DNA from: Oreohelix idahoensis
Taxonomy: Eukaryota > Mollusca > Gastropoda > Stylommatophora > Oreohelicidae
Direction: 5' to 3'
Assembly: GCA_024509875.1 (NCBI GenBank)
Contig: JAMPIV010008058.1
Span: 509,501 to 573,500, forward strand
DNA length: 64,000 bases
The notes under the pieces were generated by a model. That model was not told the DNA's origin, searched no databases, and was given only the letters and a program-made list of their open reading frames with translations. The translations under genes and the position numbers were made by a program. Within the stretch, counting starts at the first letter, position 1. Each line of letters begins with the position of its first letter. Below, one piece after another: positions 33,751 to 45,648 of the stretch.

Positions 33751-34869
33751 GCCTCAAGAGAATATGTCTGCTTGGTGTAGGCCTTCTTTGTGTAACAAGT
33801 TTTCTAATGTGTGTCCTATACATCTCCACGGCCTCAAGAAAATATGTCTGCTTGGTGCAGGCCTTCTTTGTGTAACAAGTTTTCTAGTGTCTGTCCTATA
33901 CATCTCCACCGCCTCAAGATAATATGTCTGCTTGGTGCAGGCCTTCTTTGTGTAACAAGTTTTCTAATGTCTGTCCTATACATCTCCACCGCCTCAAGAG
34001 AATATGCCTGCTTGGTGCAGGCCTTCTTTGTGTAACAAGTTTTCTAATGTCTGTCCTATACATCTCCACCGCCTCAAGAGAATATGTCTGCTTGGTGCAG
34101 GCCTTCTTTGTGTAACAAGTTTTCTAATGTCTGTCCTATACATCTCCACGGCCTCAAGAGAATATGACTGCTTGGTGCAGGCCTTCTTTGTGTAACAAGT
34201 TTTCTAATGTCTGTCCTATACATCTCCACGGCCTCAAGAGAATATGACTGCTTGGTGCAGGCCTTCTTTGTGTAACAAGTTTTCTAATGTCTGTCCTATA
34301 CATCTCCACCGCCTCAAAAGAATATGTCTGCTTGGTGTAGGCCTTCTTTGTGTAACAAGTTTTCTAATGTCTGTCCTATACATCTCCACGGCCTCAAGAG
34401 AATATGACTGCTTGGTGCAGGCCTTCTTTGTGTAACAAGTTTTCTAATGTCTGTCCTATACATCTCCACCGCCTCAAGAGAATATGTCTGCTTGGTGCAG
34501 GAACTTCTTTGTGTAACAAGTTTTCTAATGTCTGTCCTATACATCTCCACGGCCTCAAGAGAATATGACTGCTTGGTGCAGGCCTTCTTTGTGTAACAAG
34601 TTTTCTAATGTCTGTCCTATACATCTCCACGGCCTCAAGAGAATATGTCTGCTTGGTGCAGGCCTTCTTTGTGTAACAAGTTTTCTAATGTCTGTCCTAT
34701 ACATCTCCACGGCCTCAAGAGAATATGACTGCTTGGTGCAGGCCTTCTTTGTGTAACAAGTTTTCTAATGTCTGTCCTATACATCTCCACGGCCTCAAGA
34801 GAATATGACTGCTTGGTGTAGGCCTTCTTTGTGTAACAAGTTTTCTAATGTGTGTCCTAGCCATCTCCA
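33751..34869. repeat. 80-bp minisatellite, 14 units
   Basis: Unit starts GCCTCAAGAGAATATGTCTG and ends CCTATACATCTCCAC. Units differ at a handful of positions; one carries a two-base expansion at about 34501. The overlapping 63-86-codon frames on both strands are by-products of the repeat. Confidence 0.95.
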
Positions 34870-36094
34870 ACGTCTTCTTGTCATCTCTTGTTCCACTGGC
34901 ACTTGTCTGGTTCTTGTCATCAGTTTTACATTGGTACCCTTGTCATAAATACTGAGGAAACCTGAGTCTTATGAAAAGTAAAATAAATAAGTAAATAAAT
35001 AAAGGTAATTAATTGGCATTTGTTGGATATAAACGATGATTTCAGACAACATAAAAGAAAATATAAGTGATAGGCTTACCGAGAATCGAATCTTGGACCA
35101 TTCAAAAGGCGCCATCGCCTTGCTGTGAAAGTAAATCGTGAAAGGACGTTCAGCCAATTCTGCATCCAAAATAAAATTTGCATCATTGACTGAGATCATT
35201 CTCACGACACCCACACAACTATGGTATATAGTACCCGTGGACGACCCAGACAGTTTAAAGACGCTATCACTAATGTAACTTTCCTATCAGCCTGTATAGA
35301 ACAAATGAAGACTAAAATACTTGTGTGTCCAGTAATGTGTAGAGGAAGACGAACACCACAGAATAAACGGGTAGGTTAAAGTCACGGATGGGTGAACTCT
35401 TAACCTTATAAGGTCTTATTACTTCCGTGGGTATTTATCAATTTTACATCTCACTACTTCGTACATCTATTACTGATAATCTCTTTCGAGATCACAGCAA
35501 GGTCTAGGCGGAAGCAATTACGTAACTTTCCATGCTCCAACATCGCATTTGTTATCGTCCTGTCTGTGTTATAATCTGTAACCAGTTTGTCATTGACCGT
35601 GTTTTTTAGCACTGCATATTTGCTAACTGCCGCCTTATCTCCAAATAACGTATGTCCATCCATATTGGAACATCCGAACAACATAGTTTGCTTGTATCTT
35701 TTCAGACAAGAAGTCTGGATTAACAATTGCACTGTAGCTCGGTGGGGACTTTTCCTCCGTCTGGTCAAAATGGCAATTTCGCTGACATTAGATTAAGTCA
35801 ATGTTGTTTCAAAATTAGTTCATGTGCTCAGGTAAAATTAAGGCAGTGACAAGATGTGATAAGAAAACCTTGAACTATGATAGCGTAAACAATAAATATT
35901 AGAAGAATGTAGACGTAAGAGGAGTGGTAGATAACCGGAATGAAGTGAAGACCAAAAAAAAAGAACAAACGTATTTCGTGACAATAAGTTGCTTTTATCG
36001 ATCTAACAAAGCCATTTGTCCTTGTTAGCAGGGATGGACTCTTCAAAATCCTCCTGAAAATAGGCTGAGGCACTAAATTGCTGGAAATGATAGT
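34870..36094. other. unassigned DNA with one repeat arm
   Basis: 34948-35010 is a single arm of the fold-back repeat seen at 4043. A 104-codon minus frame at 35768-35454 shows no family motif and I do not call it. Confidence 0.35.
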
Positions 36095-37961
36095 TGTCGT
36101 ACATTTAGATATTTATAAGAGATATATTTGGTCCCGCCTGAATAGAACAGAAAAAGTGGGGTTATCTGAGAAAGAAAGCGTTAGAATAGATTCCACGAGT
36201 GAATAGATTAAGGTGAAGGTCTGTCTCTGGAATGAGTGAATTCTCTAGTCCAGCATATCTATACGACTATCTTTTGGTAATAGCCAATCTATCAAAACCT
36301 CCCTATAAATACAATTATAAGTTAACTACTCACGCACACACACACAGAGTTTTGTGACAACAGGACTCACAAACGTGAAAACTATGGTAAATGGAGATTG
36401 GGGCTGACCAACACAATAAATTAAGTTTTTGTTTAGTTTATTATCACTTAAACTTTATAACATCAAACATACAGAAATCAATATAGTCATTTGTGTACAG
36501 ACATAGGAAAATAACCCAACAAGTATCCTCCCCTCTTGTTGAGAAAAGATCCCAAAGAAAGTTAATAGCCCAAAAGGTCAAAGGTTAACACTAGGGTATA
36601 GAATAGACAGTAAAGCAAAGAACAAAGTTCCTAGTTAATCTATCCCGTAAAATAACAGTATTTGCAAAGAAAATAAATGATGGTACAGTTTCCGTAACTA
36701 AAACGTATTCACTCTTACTGTATCATACGTGGCCACATCAATCACGCCTTACCTAATACTTGGTTAACAACCTCTTGAACATAAACATCAATGTACATGT
36801 ATCATAATTCAGCGTTGTGCTTCTCCGAAGTGAGCCCCAGTTCCTCCACGAATAATTAATTTTCCTAATGGGGAACGCATACTTTGGTGGTGGGTTATTG
36901 GATATGAACCTTTCCCCTCCCGCCCGGTAAAACAATCAGCGCACAATATCAGTGTTAATTTAATTATGACTACTTTAACAAATATCGCTTGTCTTTACTA
37001 GCTATTTGTTTCGCCACATGATATTACGCTAGTCACTTATATAATTACACATAATGAATTAGAAGTGAATTGTATTCCGTCAATTATCAGTCGCCTAGTG
37101 TATTTATTAGTCAATTTAAACATCTCTTTCTGCGTGACAGCGGGTGCTTAAATCTACCCTACAACTAGAATAAAATAGCTATGCGTTATTTAGTACGCTA
37201 GTCTTAGCACCTAGCAAATCCCAGTGAATTATAATGATAAATTTAACTCATTAAATCACGTAAATGCTAATTTCTATTACCGCAATCAGTGCTATAACAC
37301 ACTTTCACAATGGCTGCAGAATAACGAGCTAGATTATCCAAACTTTTTGAGCGACTAGATAACTGACTTTGAGAGGACGGAGTATTTATACAGAAATGGT
37401 GTTATTATCCCTAAAGGGTGCGATAATTCACGCCTTCGGCCGTATCAGGGAAAATCAACTAGTTCGACTCCCGAGGTAAAGGATTTTCCTGTTTGCTCGC
37501 TCGCGATGCCGAAACGACATCACAAAGCCCTGGCCTTGCTAACAGGCCTTCTTTGATTTCGTCCCTCTGCCGTAGATCAAATAATTTAATTCCCCTCGGA
37601 TCACTTACATCAAATTTTACATGACTAAATTTCTGCCCGCCGCTTCCCCTTCAAAGAACCCGATTATCTCTACGCGCTCTTCTGTCTGTGAAAAAATGAT
37701 GATTGGCAAATTGCTCGCGTGATAATTCAGATAAACGAATCATAACTCGCTGACTGTTATCTGTCCAGTCGCGGCTAGCTAATAGGTATGTTTGTAAACA
37801 CTCATTAGCGCAGGTAAGACAGGGAAAACAAAATAGGCGTGGCTTCAAAGGTGTGTCAACAGACAGCGAAATTGCGTGGTTGGCTTTAGCAAAACGTAAA
37901 CGCTAATTAAGGAAGCAAACGTGGTGGGATCTCCGTGGTTATATTTACATCTCACGTCACA
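36095..37961 (-). repeat. probable solo LTR related to element A
   Basis: Starts TGTCGTACATTTAGATA, like the element A LTR terminus TGTCGTAGATTTTAGATA. It keeps the same block order as 11063-13708: TTCCACGAGTGA, CTCTGTCT-type stretch, GAGCTGACCAACAC-like block, GTATTCCGTCAAT. It ends CACGTCACA. Flanks are ATAGT (36090-36094) and ATAGA (37962-37966), an imperfect 5-bp duplication. No internal coding region. It is much more diverged than the two element A LTRs are from each other. Confidence 0.6.
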
Positions 37962-38149
37962 ATAGAAGACTTAAAGGGAACAGTCCAGTTTGCTGGAAAC
38001 ACATCATAGCCCTTTGACATACGCAGTGGCCTCAAAAAAGGCAGTGTCCTGGCTCTGACTCTCTTTGGGATCTTCTTTGTTTTGCTCCTGGAACATGCAT
38101 TCGGAGATGCAACTGAAGGAATATGCCTTCGCAATAGGTCATACAAAAA

Positions 38150-38985
38150 TTAGAAGTGTCACTACGAGAGGCTTGTTTTTCGCCGACTACGCTGCAGTCG
38201 TCAACAGGAGCTTCAGAGCTTGATGAATAGCTTCACCAAAGCATGCAAGGATTTTGGCTTCACAATACCTTGTAAGTGTAAAGAAAACAAATGTGCTGGG
38301 TCAGGATGTGGATGTTGCACCAGTTATTACTGTCGATAACTATGAGTTGGTAATGGTGCACCATTTCACACACCTGTGATTTCATCAAAGGCAAACTCTC
38401 TCTCTGGACACAGAAATTGACAGCAGCATTGACAAAGCTGCAGCCATCTTTGCCCGCCACACAACGCGTGTTTCGAGGAAACTCGAACTCACAATGAATA
38501 CCAAAGCTGCGGTATATAATGCCTGCGTCACTGGCACACTTCTATATGACAGCGAAACATGGACAATCTATGCTAAGCAAGAAAGAATGCTCAATACCTT
38601 ACATCTACAATGTCTACTCCACATTCTTGGTATTTCGAGGAAGGACGAAGTGCAATCTGCCGAGGTGCTGTCACATGCTGGCCTTCAAAGCATGTATACT
38701 CTGCTTAGACAGCGCAGACTGCGCTGGCTTTGCAATTTGTCCGCCGCATGGAAGATGTTCCCATCCCCAGAAATATTTTCTGCGGGCACCTGGTAGATGG
38801 CAAAAGTACACTCGGGCGACAGCAGCTGAGGTTCAAAGATGTGTGTAAGAGAGACATGAAGGCGTTGGACATAAATCCAGCAACCTAGGAGGAGGAAGCT
38901 GCCGATCGCATCGCGTTGGGAATCTCCCTACAGTGCCACGTCAGATTTGGAGAAAATAAGCGATCACAACAAGCAGAAGAGAAAT
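38150..38985 (+). pseudogene. LINE reverse transcriptase C-terminal half, degenerate
   Basis: Several short plus-strand frames read in order as a non-LTR RT: an FADYAA box (altered active site) near 38180, ARHTTRVSRKLELTMNTKAA, LLYDSETWTIYAKQERML, then LQSMYTLLRQRRLRWL, and a GRQQLRFKDVCKRDMKAL end. Frameshifts break it at about 38450 and 38745. The same family recurs on the minus strand at 48290-47790. Confidence 0.75.
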
Positions 38986-39139
38986 GAGCAAGCCGAAACG
39001 AGCAGAAGGCAAAAAAAAAAAAAACTTCTGACGGCTATCACCGCAGGGACACATTCACATAATCAGTTATGACTAAAGGGGGTTAATGCTGTATGTCCAG
39101 ATAAATGTACATTACACGTGCATTACCATTTTTCAACAA

Positions 39140-39400
39140 ACTTACTTACTTACTTAGTCGTTCCCCTTCTACCGTGAGGTGTAGAGGTTTGGAAGAGAGA
39201 GCGCCAAACTATCATATCGGCTGTCTTCCTCCTGGCCTGGTTCCATTCTAGTCCTCGGTCCTTCAAAGATTGTCTAATGTTGTCCTCCCAGCGGACTCTG
39301 GGTCGTCCTGGGGTTCTGGATCCCTGGCTCTTTTTTTCATGCTTGCCGTGGTAGCCGATCTTCTCCCATTCTGCAGACATGGCCAAAACATCTTAGTTGG
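39140..39400 (-). pseudogene. LINE 3' end (second family), 5'-truncated
   Basis: The minus frame from 39386 reads GRPRVRWEDNIRQSLKDRG, then a Trp-rich end and RRGTTK, followed by a short (TAAG)n tail at 39155-39140. The GRPR-W-D motif and tetranucleotide tail are typical of RTE-like LINEs. Only about 80 codons remain. Confidence 0.75.
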
Positions 39401-39652
39401 AACATTTCTACTTGGGTCTGCAGTGGAAATTACTGGGCATATACAAAACTAAGTTGATTTATAACAATGAAGTCTTTTAAGGCAAAGATCAAACTTGTCA
39501 TCAGACCACCGTGATGGTTTCAATCTTGAACTAAACAATCCTTGTTCTTGAATCCCCAGCTTAAGAGAGGTCAATGGAGACCAAGCAACACATGGAGAAG
39601 AGAACTGGAGACAGACATGAAGGGCATGAAGAAGACATTGACAGACCTTTGA

Positions 39653-40172
39653 GCTGATGGCACGTGATAGGAAGACTTGGCATAAGTTTGTTGATGGCAC
39701 GTGATAGGAAGACCTGGCATAAGTTTGTTGATGGCACGTGATAGGAAGACTTGGCATAAGTTTGTTGATGGCACATGATAGGAAGACCTGGTATAAGTTT
39801 GTTGATGGCACGTGATAGGAAGACCTGGCATAAGTTTGTTGATGGCACGTGATAGTAAGACCTGGCATAAGTTTGTTGATGGCACGTGATAGGAAGACCT
39901 GGCATAAGTTTGTTGATGGCACGTGATAGGAAGACTTGGCATAAGTTTGTTGATGGCACGTGATAGGAAGACTTGGCATAAGTTTCTTGATGGCACGTGA
40001 TAGGAAGACTTGGCATAAGTTTGTTGATGGCACGTGATAGGAAGACCTGGCATAAGTTTGTTGATGGCACGTGATAGGAAGACCTGGCATAAGTTTGTTG
40101 ATTGCACGTGATAGGAAGACCTGGCATGTTTGTTGATGGCACGGGACAGGAAGACTTGACAAACGTTTGTTG
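39653..40172. repeat. 37-bp minisatellite with an E-box per unit, about 14 units
   Basis: Unit TTGATGGCACGTGATAGGAA plus GACCTGGCATAAGTTTG. Nearly every unit holds the palindrome CACGTG. The 208-237-codon minus frames come from the stop-free repeat read in three frames and are not genes. Confidence 0.95.
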
Positions 40173-41586
40173 AAGGCCTATGCTCTTTGTGGAACATTTA
40201 TGAAGCATGGAGCATCACTGTAGGTTGTCCACTTGCAAGAGGGCTGCAGCTAGCATTCACATGCTCCAGCAGAGGTGATTTCTGTGCCAATTTGTTTGAC
40301 ATTATGAGACTGTACACCCCATGCAAAAACCTCACATTAGTCGACTAATACGACATGAATGCCAGTCACATTCTTTCTTGACGTCTTCAGACACCTGAGA
40401 ACTATAAAGGTCAAGGTAAAGGATCCCGTTACACTCCTTTTGAGGCATATTGGGAACATGGTGTTAGGCCCATATTTTCTTAACGATCAGCATACTTGGG
40501 ATGATGTGGTCAGCATGACCGCCGGCCGAGCACAATAAAAGTAGTCCCTAAATCTTTTTTATTTTTTTATTTTTTAAACTTTAAGTTTATCCCTTTCATG
40601 AATGAAGAAGATACATGATGCTAACAAGTGACTAAGCAGAACTCTGCTTCTCAAAACGCCATCTTGTTTGTGGTCGGTCATGAACAGCGCTAACCTGGAC
40701 TCAGTTTTATGCCCAACTTAACCGATCTTTATTTGCTATCCAAATTTGGAGAACAGGAAAGTTTCGTTTGCACACACAAAAAAGGACGCCACGACGTTTC
40801 TTTCTGGCAGTTGTAGCTCAGGGTGTCTTATGGTATCACTTTCTAGACGAATAAAAGACGCTCGTTCTGTGATTTCTTAAGGCTTTTCATGGGGACCCCG
40901 CCAAGGTATAGCTGTTTATTATCATCAAGATTGTCATTATAATCTACTTATTGCCATAATTATTAATCTTCTTCCCCTCGTCATCAACATTTTCATTATC
41001 ATCGTTACATCACAATCTCTCTTTCCCTTCGTCTTTCTTCTTCCTTTTACTCTTACACTTTAAAAAAAAAATCACTTTTATTGAAGTTCACATGCGGTTT
41101 ATAAATTTGTCACATTTTTTTTATTTTTGACGCTCAAAATAATCTCTATGTTTCACGCATTATAGAGAACTGAAACTTTTCATGCAGCTCTTTTTTGTAG
41201 TATATTTTTATCTTTCAAGTTTTGAGCGACACTGATCCAGCTAATTTTACAAAATAACTACAAAATGTACAATAAAGCGGAGGTTACTTCTTTCAAGGAA
41301 GCGAAATGGTGTACTGCGAATGTAGATTGCGTTTTATTTCTCGAGGGGCGGGCGTCGAATGGTGAACGGTGATATTCCGACTTAATCAATGTATTTCTTC
41401 AAAACACTAGGTCAGTTTGTCCTTGTTTTAAACAGAGCTCTTTTTAAAACCAACTTTCTCTGTTAGCTTTACATTAGGTTCTTAAACTTCATATTCTTTA
41501 TTTCAATACTTCGATGTAGCTAAACTCTCAGCATTATGTCTTTATTTCAGTACATTTTTTTTTTTTTTTTTTTTGTAGATGATGTC
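40173..41586. other. unassigned AT-rich DNA
   Basis: No gene or repeat match supported in about 1.4 kb. Confidence 0.4.
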
Positions 41587-41912
41587 CTCCCATTAATGAA
41601 ACAAATAAAACTGAAAATAGTGGTCAACAACAGTGAATTCCGTTTGTTTACTGTTTTTTCCCTCCCATTAATGAAACGAAAAAGAATAATAAAAAACGAT
41701 CAACAGCAGTGAATTCCCTATGTTTCCTTTTTTTTTTTGAAAAAGTTGGTCAACAGCAGTGAATTCCCTTTGTTTAGTTTTTTCTTCCCATTAACGAAAC
41801 AGATAACAATGAAAAATGTGAACAATCGCAGTGAATTCCCTTTGTTTACTTTTTTCCTCCCATTAATGAAATAGATAAGAATGAAACAATTGGTCAACAG
41901 CAGTGAATTCTA
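41587..41912. repeat. short tandem array, about five units of 60-80 bp
   Basis: Units share CCCATTAATGAAAC and CAACAGCAGTGAATTCC separated by variable T and A runs. Confidence 0.85.
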
Positions 41913-42060
41913 AGGACATTCTTAGTTTTTATTCGATGATGTATCAAAAGCGTGGATGACCACAGAGGTTCGTTTATTCGTCCAAGCAAGATAGAAAATG
42001 TCAATTGGATAATATTGTTGAATGTAAAAAATTATATGTGAATTTTCTAATTTGTCGATG

Positions 42061-42365
42061 ACGAAGTTCAGTGGCGTAACTATAGTGTAAGGGGCCCTCG
42101 GGCACATAACCTTTTTACAGGGTTTATTGAAAACTGAACAGATCAGAATTTAAACTTCGAACGCACCGAGGCCATCTGCCTTTACAGGTTATGATAAACT
42201 GGGAAATAATATGGCGTTTAACACGTGAACAAAGGAAACTAAAAGAATATGTACGTATAACGGCGAGGGTCCTTTTTGATCACTACTATTAGGGGCCCAC
42301 TAGGTGATGCGGCCCCAGGCACGTGACCGTCACACCATGTCAGTAGTTACGCCATTGACGAAGTT
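42061..42365. mobile_element. hAT-type MITE, 289 bp, with 8-bp TSD
   Basis: Element 42069-42357 has terminal inverted repeats CAGTGGCGTAACTA and, at the other end, CAATGGCGTAACTA. Flanks ACGAAGTT (42061-42068) and ACGAAGTT (42358-42365) form a perfect 8-bp duplication. CAGTGG ends with 8-bp TSDs are the hAT signature. No coding capacity. Confidence 0.85.
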
Positions 42366-42497
42366 ACCATGAAATATAGGTTGTCTCGTTATACAAGTAG
42401 TCTTAATTCCAACTTTCAACATTGTCTGTCGTATTTACGCCCAAAATCTAGTGGTCAGAAATACATGTCTATATAATTCTACTAAAAGGTTCTCAAA

Positions 42498-42559
42498 TTT
42501 TATCTTCCTACGTTTTCTGATACTTCATCTTGAGTATCAGAAAACGTAGGAAGATAAAA
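42498..42559. repeat. perfect 27-bp hairpin, 8-nt loop
   Basis: 42498-42524 is the exact reverse complement of 42533-42559, with loop TCATCTTG. There are no TIR or TSD features. Confidence 0.95.
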
Positions 42560-42621
42560 AGGAATCGTAGCAGCTTGGATGTGTTTCCATTAACAGTAGA
42601 GAGCAACATGGAGATTTCTTC

Positions 42622-43292
42622 TGATAGTCTAGTTATACAGTAGAGAATTGGAGCTTTCTTCTGACATATGTAACATCGTTGTGTGAGCAGTGTAAGTGGA
42701 GCTTTCTTCTGACACCTGTATCATCGTTGTGTGAGCAGTATAAGTGGAGCTTTCTTCTGACATATGTATCATCGTTGTGTGAGCAGTATAAGTGGAGCTT
42801 TCTTCTGACATATGTATCATCGTTGTGTGAGCAGTATAAGTGGAGCTTTCTTCTGACATATGTATCATCGTTGTGTGAGCAGTATAAGTGGAGCTTTCTT
42901 CTGATATATGTATCATCGTTGTGTGAGCAGTATAAGTGGAGCTTTCTTCTAACACCTGTATCATCGTTGTGTGAGCAGTATAAGTGGGGCTTTCTTCTGA
43001 CACCCGTATCATCGTTGTGTGAGCAGTATCATCGTTGTGTGAGCAGTATCATCGTTGTGTGAGCAGTATAAGTGGAGCTTTCTTCTGACACCTGTATCAT
43101 CGTTGTGTGAGCAGTATATGTGGAGCTTTCTTCTGACACCTGTATCATCGTTGTGTGAGCAGTATAAGTGGAGCTTTCTTCTGACACCTGTATCATCGTT
43201 GTGTGAGCAGTATCATCGTTGTGTGAGCAGTATCGTTGTTGTGTGAGCAGTATCATCGTTGTGTGAGCAGTATCATCGTTGTGTGAGCAGTA
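42622..43292. repeat. 48-bp minisatellite with 20-bp short units
   Basis: The 48-bp unit is CATCGTTGTGTGAGCAGTAT plus a 28-bp AAGTGGAGCTTTCTTCTGAC… part. At 43020-43060 and 43205-43292 only the 20-bp part is iterated. The 48-bp period keeps frames open, giving spurious 127-codon frames on both strands. Confidence 0.95.
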
Positions 43293-43549
43293 TAAGGAGA
43301 GAAAAAAATTAGAGTTGAAGGCAGTAAAATTTAAGTTATTTGCACTCTTTCGTTGTTTCGGCTGCCTTGGAAAGAGATACAAGGGTCAAAAGTCAGAGAA
43401 AGTTAGCTATAACGATAGATCCGAATCGTCTGAGTTGAACTAGCTTTGGATGAAGCAAATCGGTTTATCATATCATGGTGAACGAAACGCTGTGGAGCCA
43501 ATCACTGTCTGGCCAAGGAATTTTGCACTAAAATTCAAGAGTATACCTC

Positions 43550-44338
43550 ATGTTTCTCTTAGAAAATCTGAAGGCGTCAAATCTTGCGTTTAGAGGAGTT
43601 GTGATACAGTGCATCCAATCTCAATGCAACATCCCCGGAAGTGAAGAGGCTGACAGATTGGCAAAGGACGACGGAAAGCTAGCTCAGCTTGACACAAGCA
43701 TAACTTATGAAGAGGTCAAGAGTTTTATCACGAGCAGACACAGGAGCAAGTGGGAAGCCCAGGCCACACAAAAGATGATGCATACTACCAGCTCAGCAGA
43801 AGTGAACATGCGGTAATCCTCAGGCTTCGCACAGGCCCAACACATAGGCATACCATCTATTCAACAAGCTAAAGATAGGAACTACTGACGAGTGTAACTG
43901 TGGCGCCGATATATTGTTATTGTTAATCAGAATCGACGTCATTGCACTCCGGGCAAACCCATTGGTGCTCAGCTCCCGCAGCAAATGTCGAAGGGTATGA
44001 ATGATATCTGTTCCTGTTGCGCACTGGTTGTATACACGGCGGATGCGTCCTCTCAAACGTCCATCACTGCTGGTCCTACGTTTGATGCCGAATTCCCGCA
44101 ATCTTAGCCTTGATGATTCATCATATAATGACTGTCTAACATCTACTTCAAAGTTGACCAACATATAAGGAACAGAGAAAGCGTATGTGGTGATCACCAG
44201 CACCATTCCTGGAAAAACTCTACGGAGATCCCAACTGCCTCAAACTGACCACTGCTTTCTTTGAACATATTCAAGTTGTCGTCTGAGAGTGATCTTTGAA
44301 CATATTCAAGTTGACGTCTGAAAGGAACGAAGAAGAAT
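43550..44338 (+). pseudogene. LINE RNase H and 3' end, copy 2, with a 220-bp insertion
   Basis: Related to 33038-33532: QCNIPGSEEADRLAKDDGK, ITYEEVKSFITSRHRSKW, then TAACTGTGGCGCCGAT. At about 43909 it is interrupted by about 220 bp, resuming with AATGACTGTCTAACATCTAC near 44129. It ends in GAACGAAGAAG and a T run. A usual Trp (WIPSHC) is Cys here. Confidence 0.75.
43909..44130 (-). other. insertion in the LINE copy, coding-like
   Basis: About 220 bp absent from the LINE copy at 33038. It is flanked by ATAT on the left and ATAT near 44125. Its minus strand has an open frame with segments SRLRLREFGIKRRT and LRGRIRRVYNQCATG, which I cannot assign. Either a short transposon or a captured exon-like piece. 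Confidence 0.4.
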
Positions 44339-44354
44339 TTTTTTTTTTTTTTTT

Positions 44355-44470
44355 TTAAATAAAGTTTTGCCTCGTTTCGGCGAGGCGCGTCCCGTTCAAC
44401 CTAGTCGGTTATATTAGGGTGCATATCCAAACACAAAAGACCATTAGGTCTGAGATTTAGTAATCCTGGA
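44355..44470 (-). repeat. dispersed repeat, inverse copy of 20745-20940
   Basis: AAATAAAGTTTTGCC, CCCGTTCAACCTAG and TATCCAAACACAAAAGACC match the reverse complement of 20945-20835, with many differences. Confidence 0.5.
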
Positions 44471-45026
44471 CGACTTGTTGAAAAGAGATACGAGAACGCG
44501 TCATAACTGTCTTTTTGGGTCAAAATCTATGCGTCCGTTAACAACCAGTGCTTTTGTATACTAAACGTTTTCTGGTATTTGGGTTCGAGATTAATACGCA
44601 AAGTTTACTATGACGTCAAGCGGACACGCCCTTTCTGTGAATGGCTAGATCGACTGTTACATTTCTTAAACTGTGCCCGCGTGTTTAAGATCAACTTCAT
44701 AAAATTAAGCTCAGAGATACGAAGAGCCATGGTTGGTATTATTTCACTCTCGAGGTCACCCTCACCTGGTTTTGGGGATCAAGATTTTTTCGCTGACGTC
44801 AGGGCTATTTTAAGCATCTCATTGAATAGTTTGGAATTGTCCCAAGTTGTATTTTTTGGTGCGAGCGTGTGTACACTACAGGCAACTATGTCGATCAATA
44901 TTATGTTCTCGTCTCGCCGACCGCGTCCCGCCTCCCTCGTTGTGCAGTTTCTTCCTCTGCGTGAGAGTCTGAATCCCAGAGGATATTCAGAACTGGAAGA
45001 TTAGTAGGGACATGAATCGATGTAAT

Positions 45027-45028
<2 letters not shown>
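44471..45028. other. unassigned DNA
   Basis: A 141-codon plus frame at 44579-45004 has no recognisable motif; composition is not distinctive. Not called as a gene. Confidence 0.3.

Positions 45029-45118
<90 letters not shown>
45029..45118. repeat. (CT)n microsatellite
   Basis: About 45 uninterrupted CT units, followed by CACT repeats. Confidence 0.95.
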
Positions 45119-45122
<4 letters not shown>

Positions 45123-45648
45123 ACTCACTTCTTTTCTCCTTCGCTCTCTGTAGGTTCTACTGACGATGTTTATACTTTTCAGTATATTTTATGTCATGCT
45201 TTTATAAGTAGTAAATGTTATAGCACGTTTCACTAGCTTTGCCCAACTTCAAAATGCTATATCTCAGCGAATATATAACGCATATAAGTGAAATTTTGTG
45301 TGTGAATTTAAAATGAAATGGTATAGACCCTATGAATTACATTTTTCATTAAAATGCAGCCATTGGTTTCAATTTTCGTTTCTTTGCGATATAATATCAA
45401 AAGTCTACTTGCCAACACACATCACACACATACATTTTGAAATGTCTACAGTAAATTATACGACCTCATTTGCACATCATTGGTTTATCAAACAATTGGC
45501 ATGATTTTAGCGTGAAATTGCGTGAAATTGCACTTCTTGAACATAAAACAGTTTATATCCGGTGTTACTCACACATTGTCAATCAGTGGCGTGTCTACAA
45601 AAAATATTGTGTGGTTAAGTAGGAAAAAAGAGTCTGCGAGAACATTTT

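Noticed and set aside
39449..40208. Three overlapping minus-strand frames of 208-237 codons
   Set aside because: By-product of the E-box minisatellite; no start context or non-repeat domain.
42622..43292. CRISPR-like array
   Set aside because: No unique spacers; simple tandem repeat in eukaryotic DNA.
44579..45004. 141-codon frame as a host gene
   Set aside because: No recognisable domain, no repeat support, and no splice or promoter context that I could defend.
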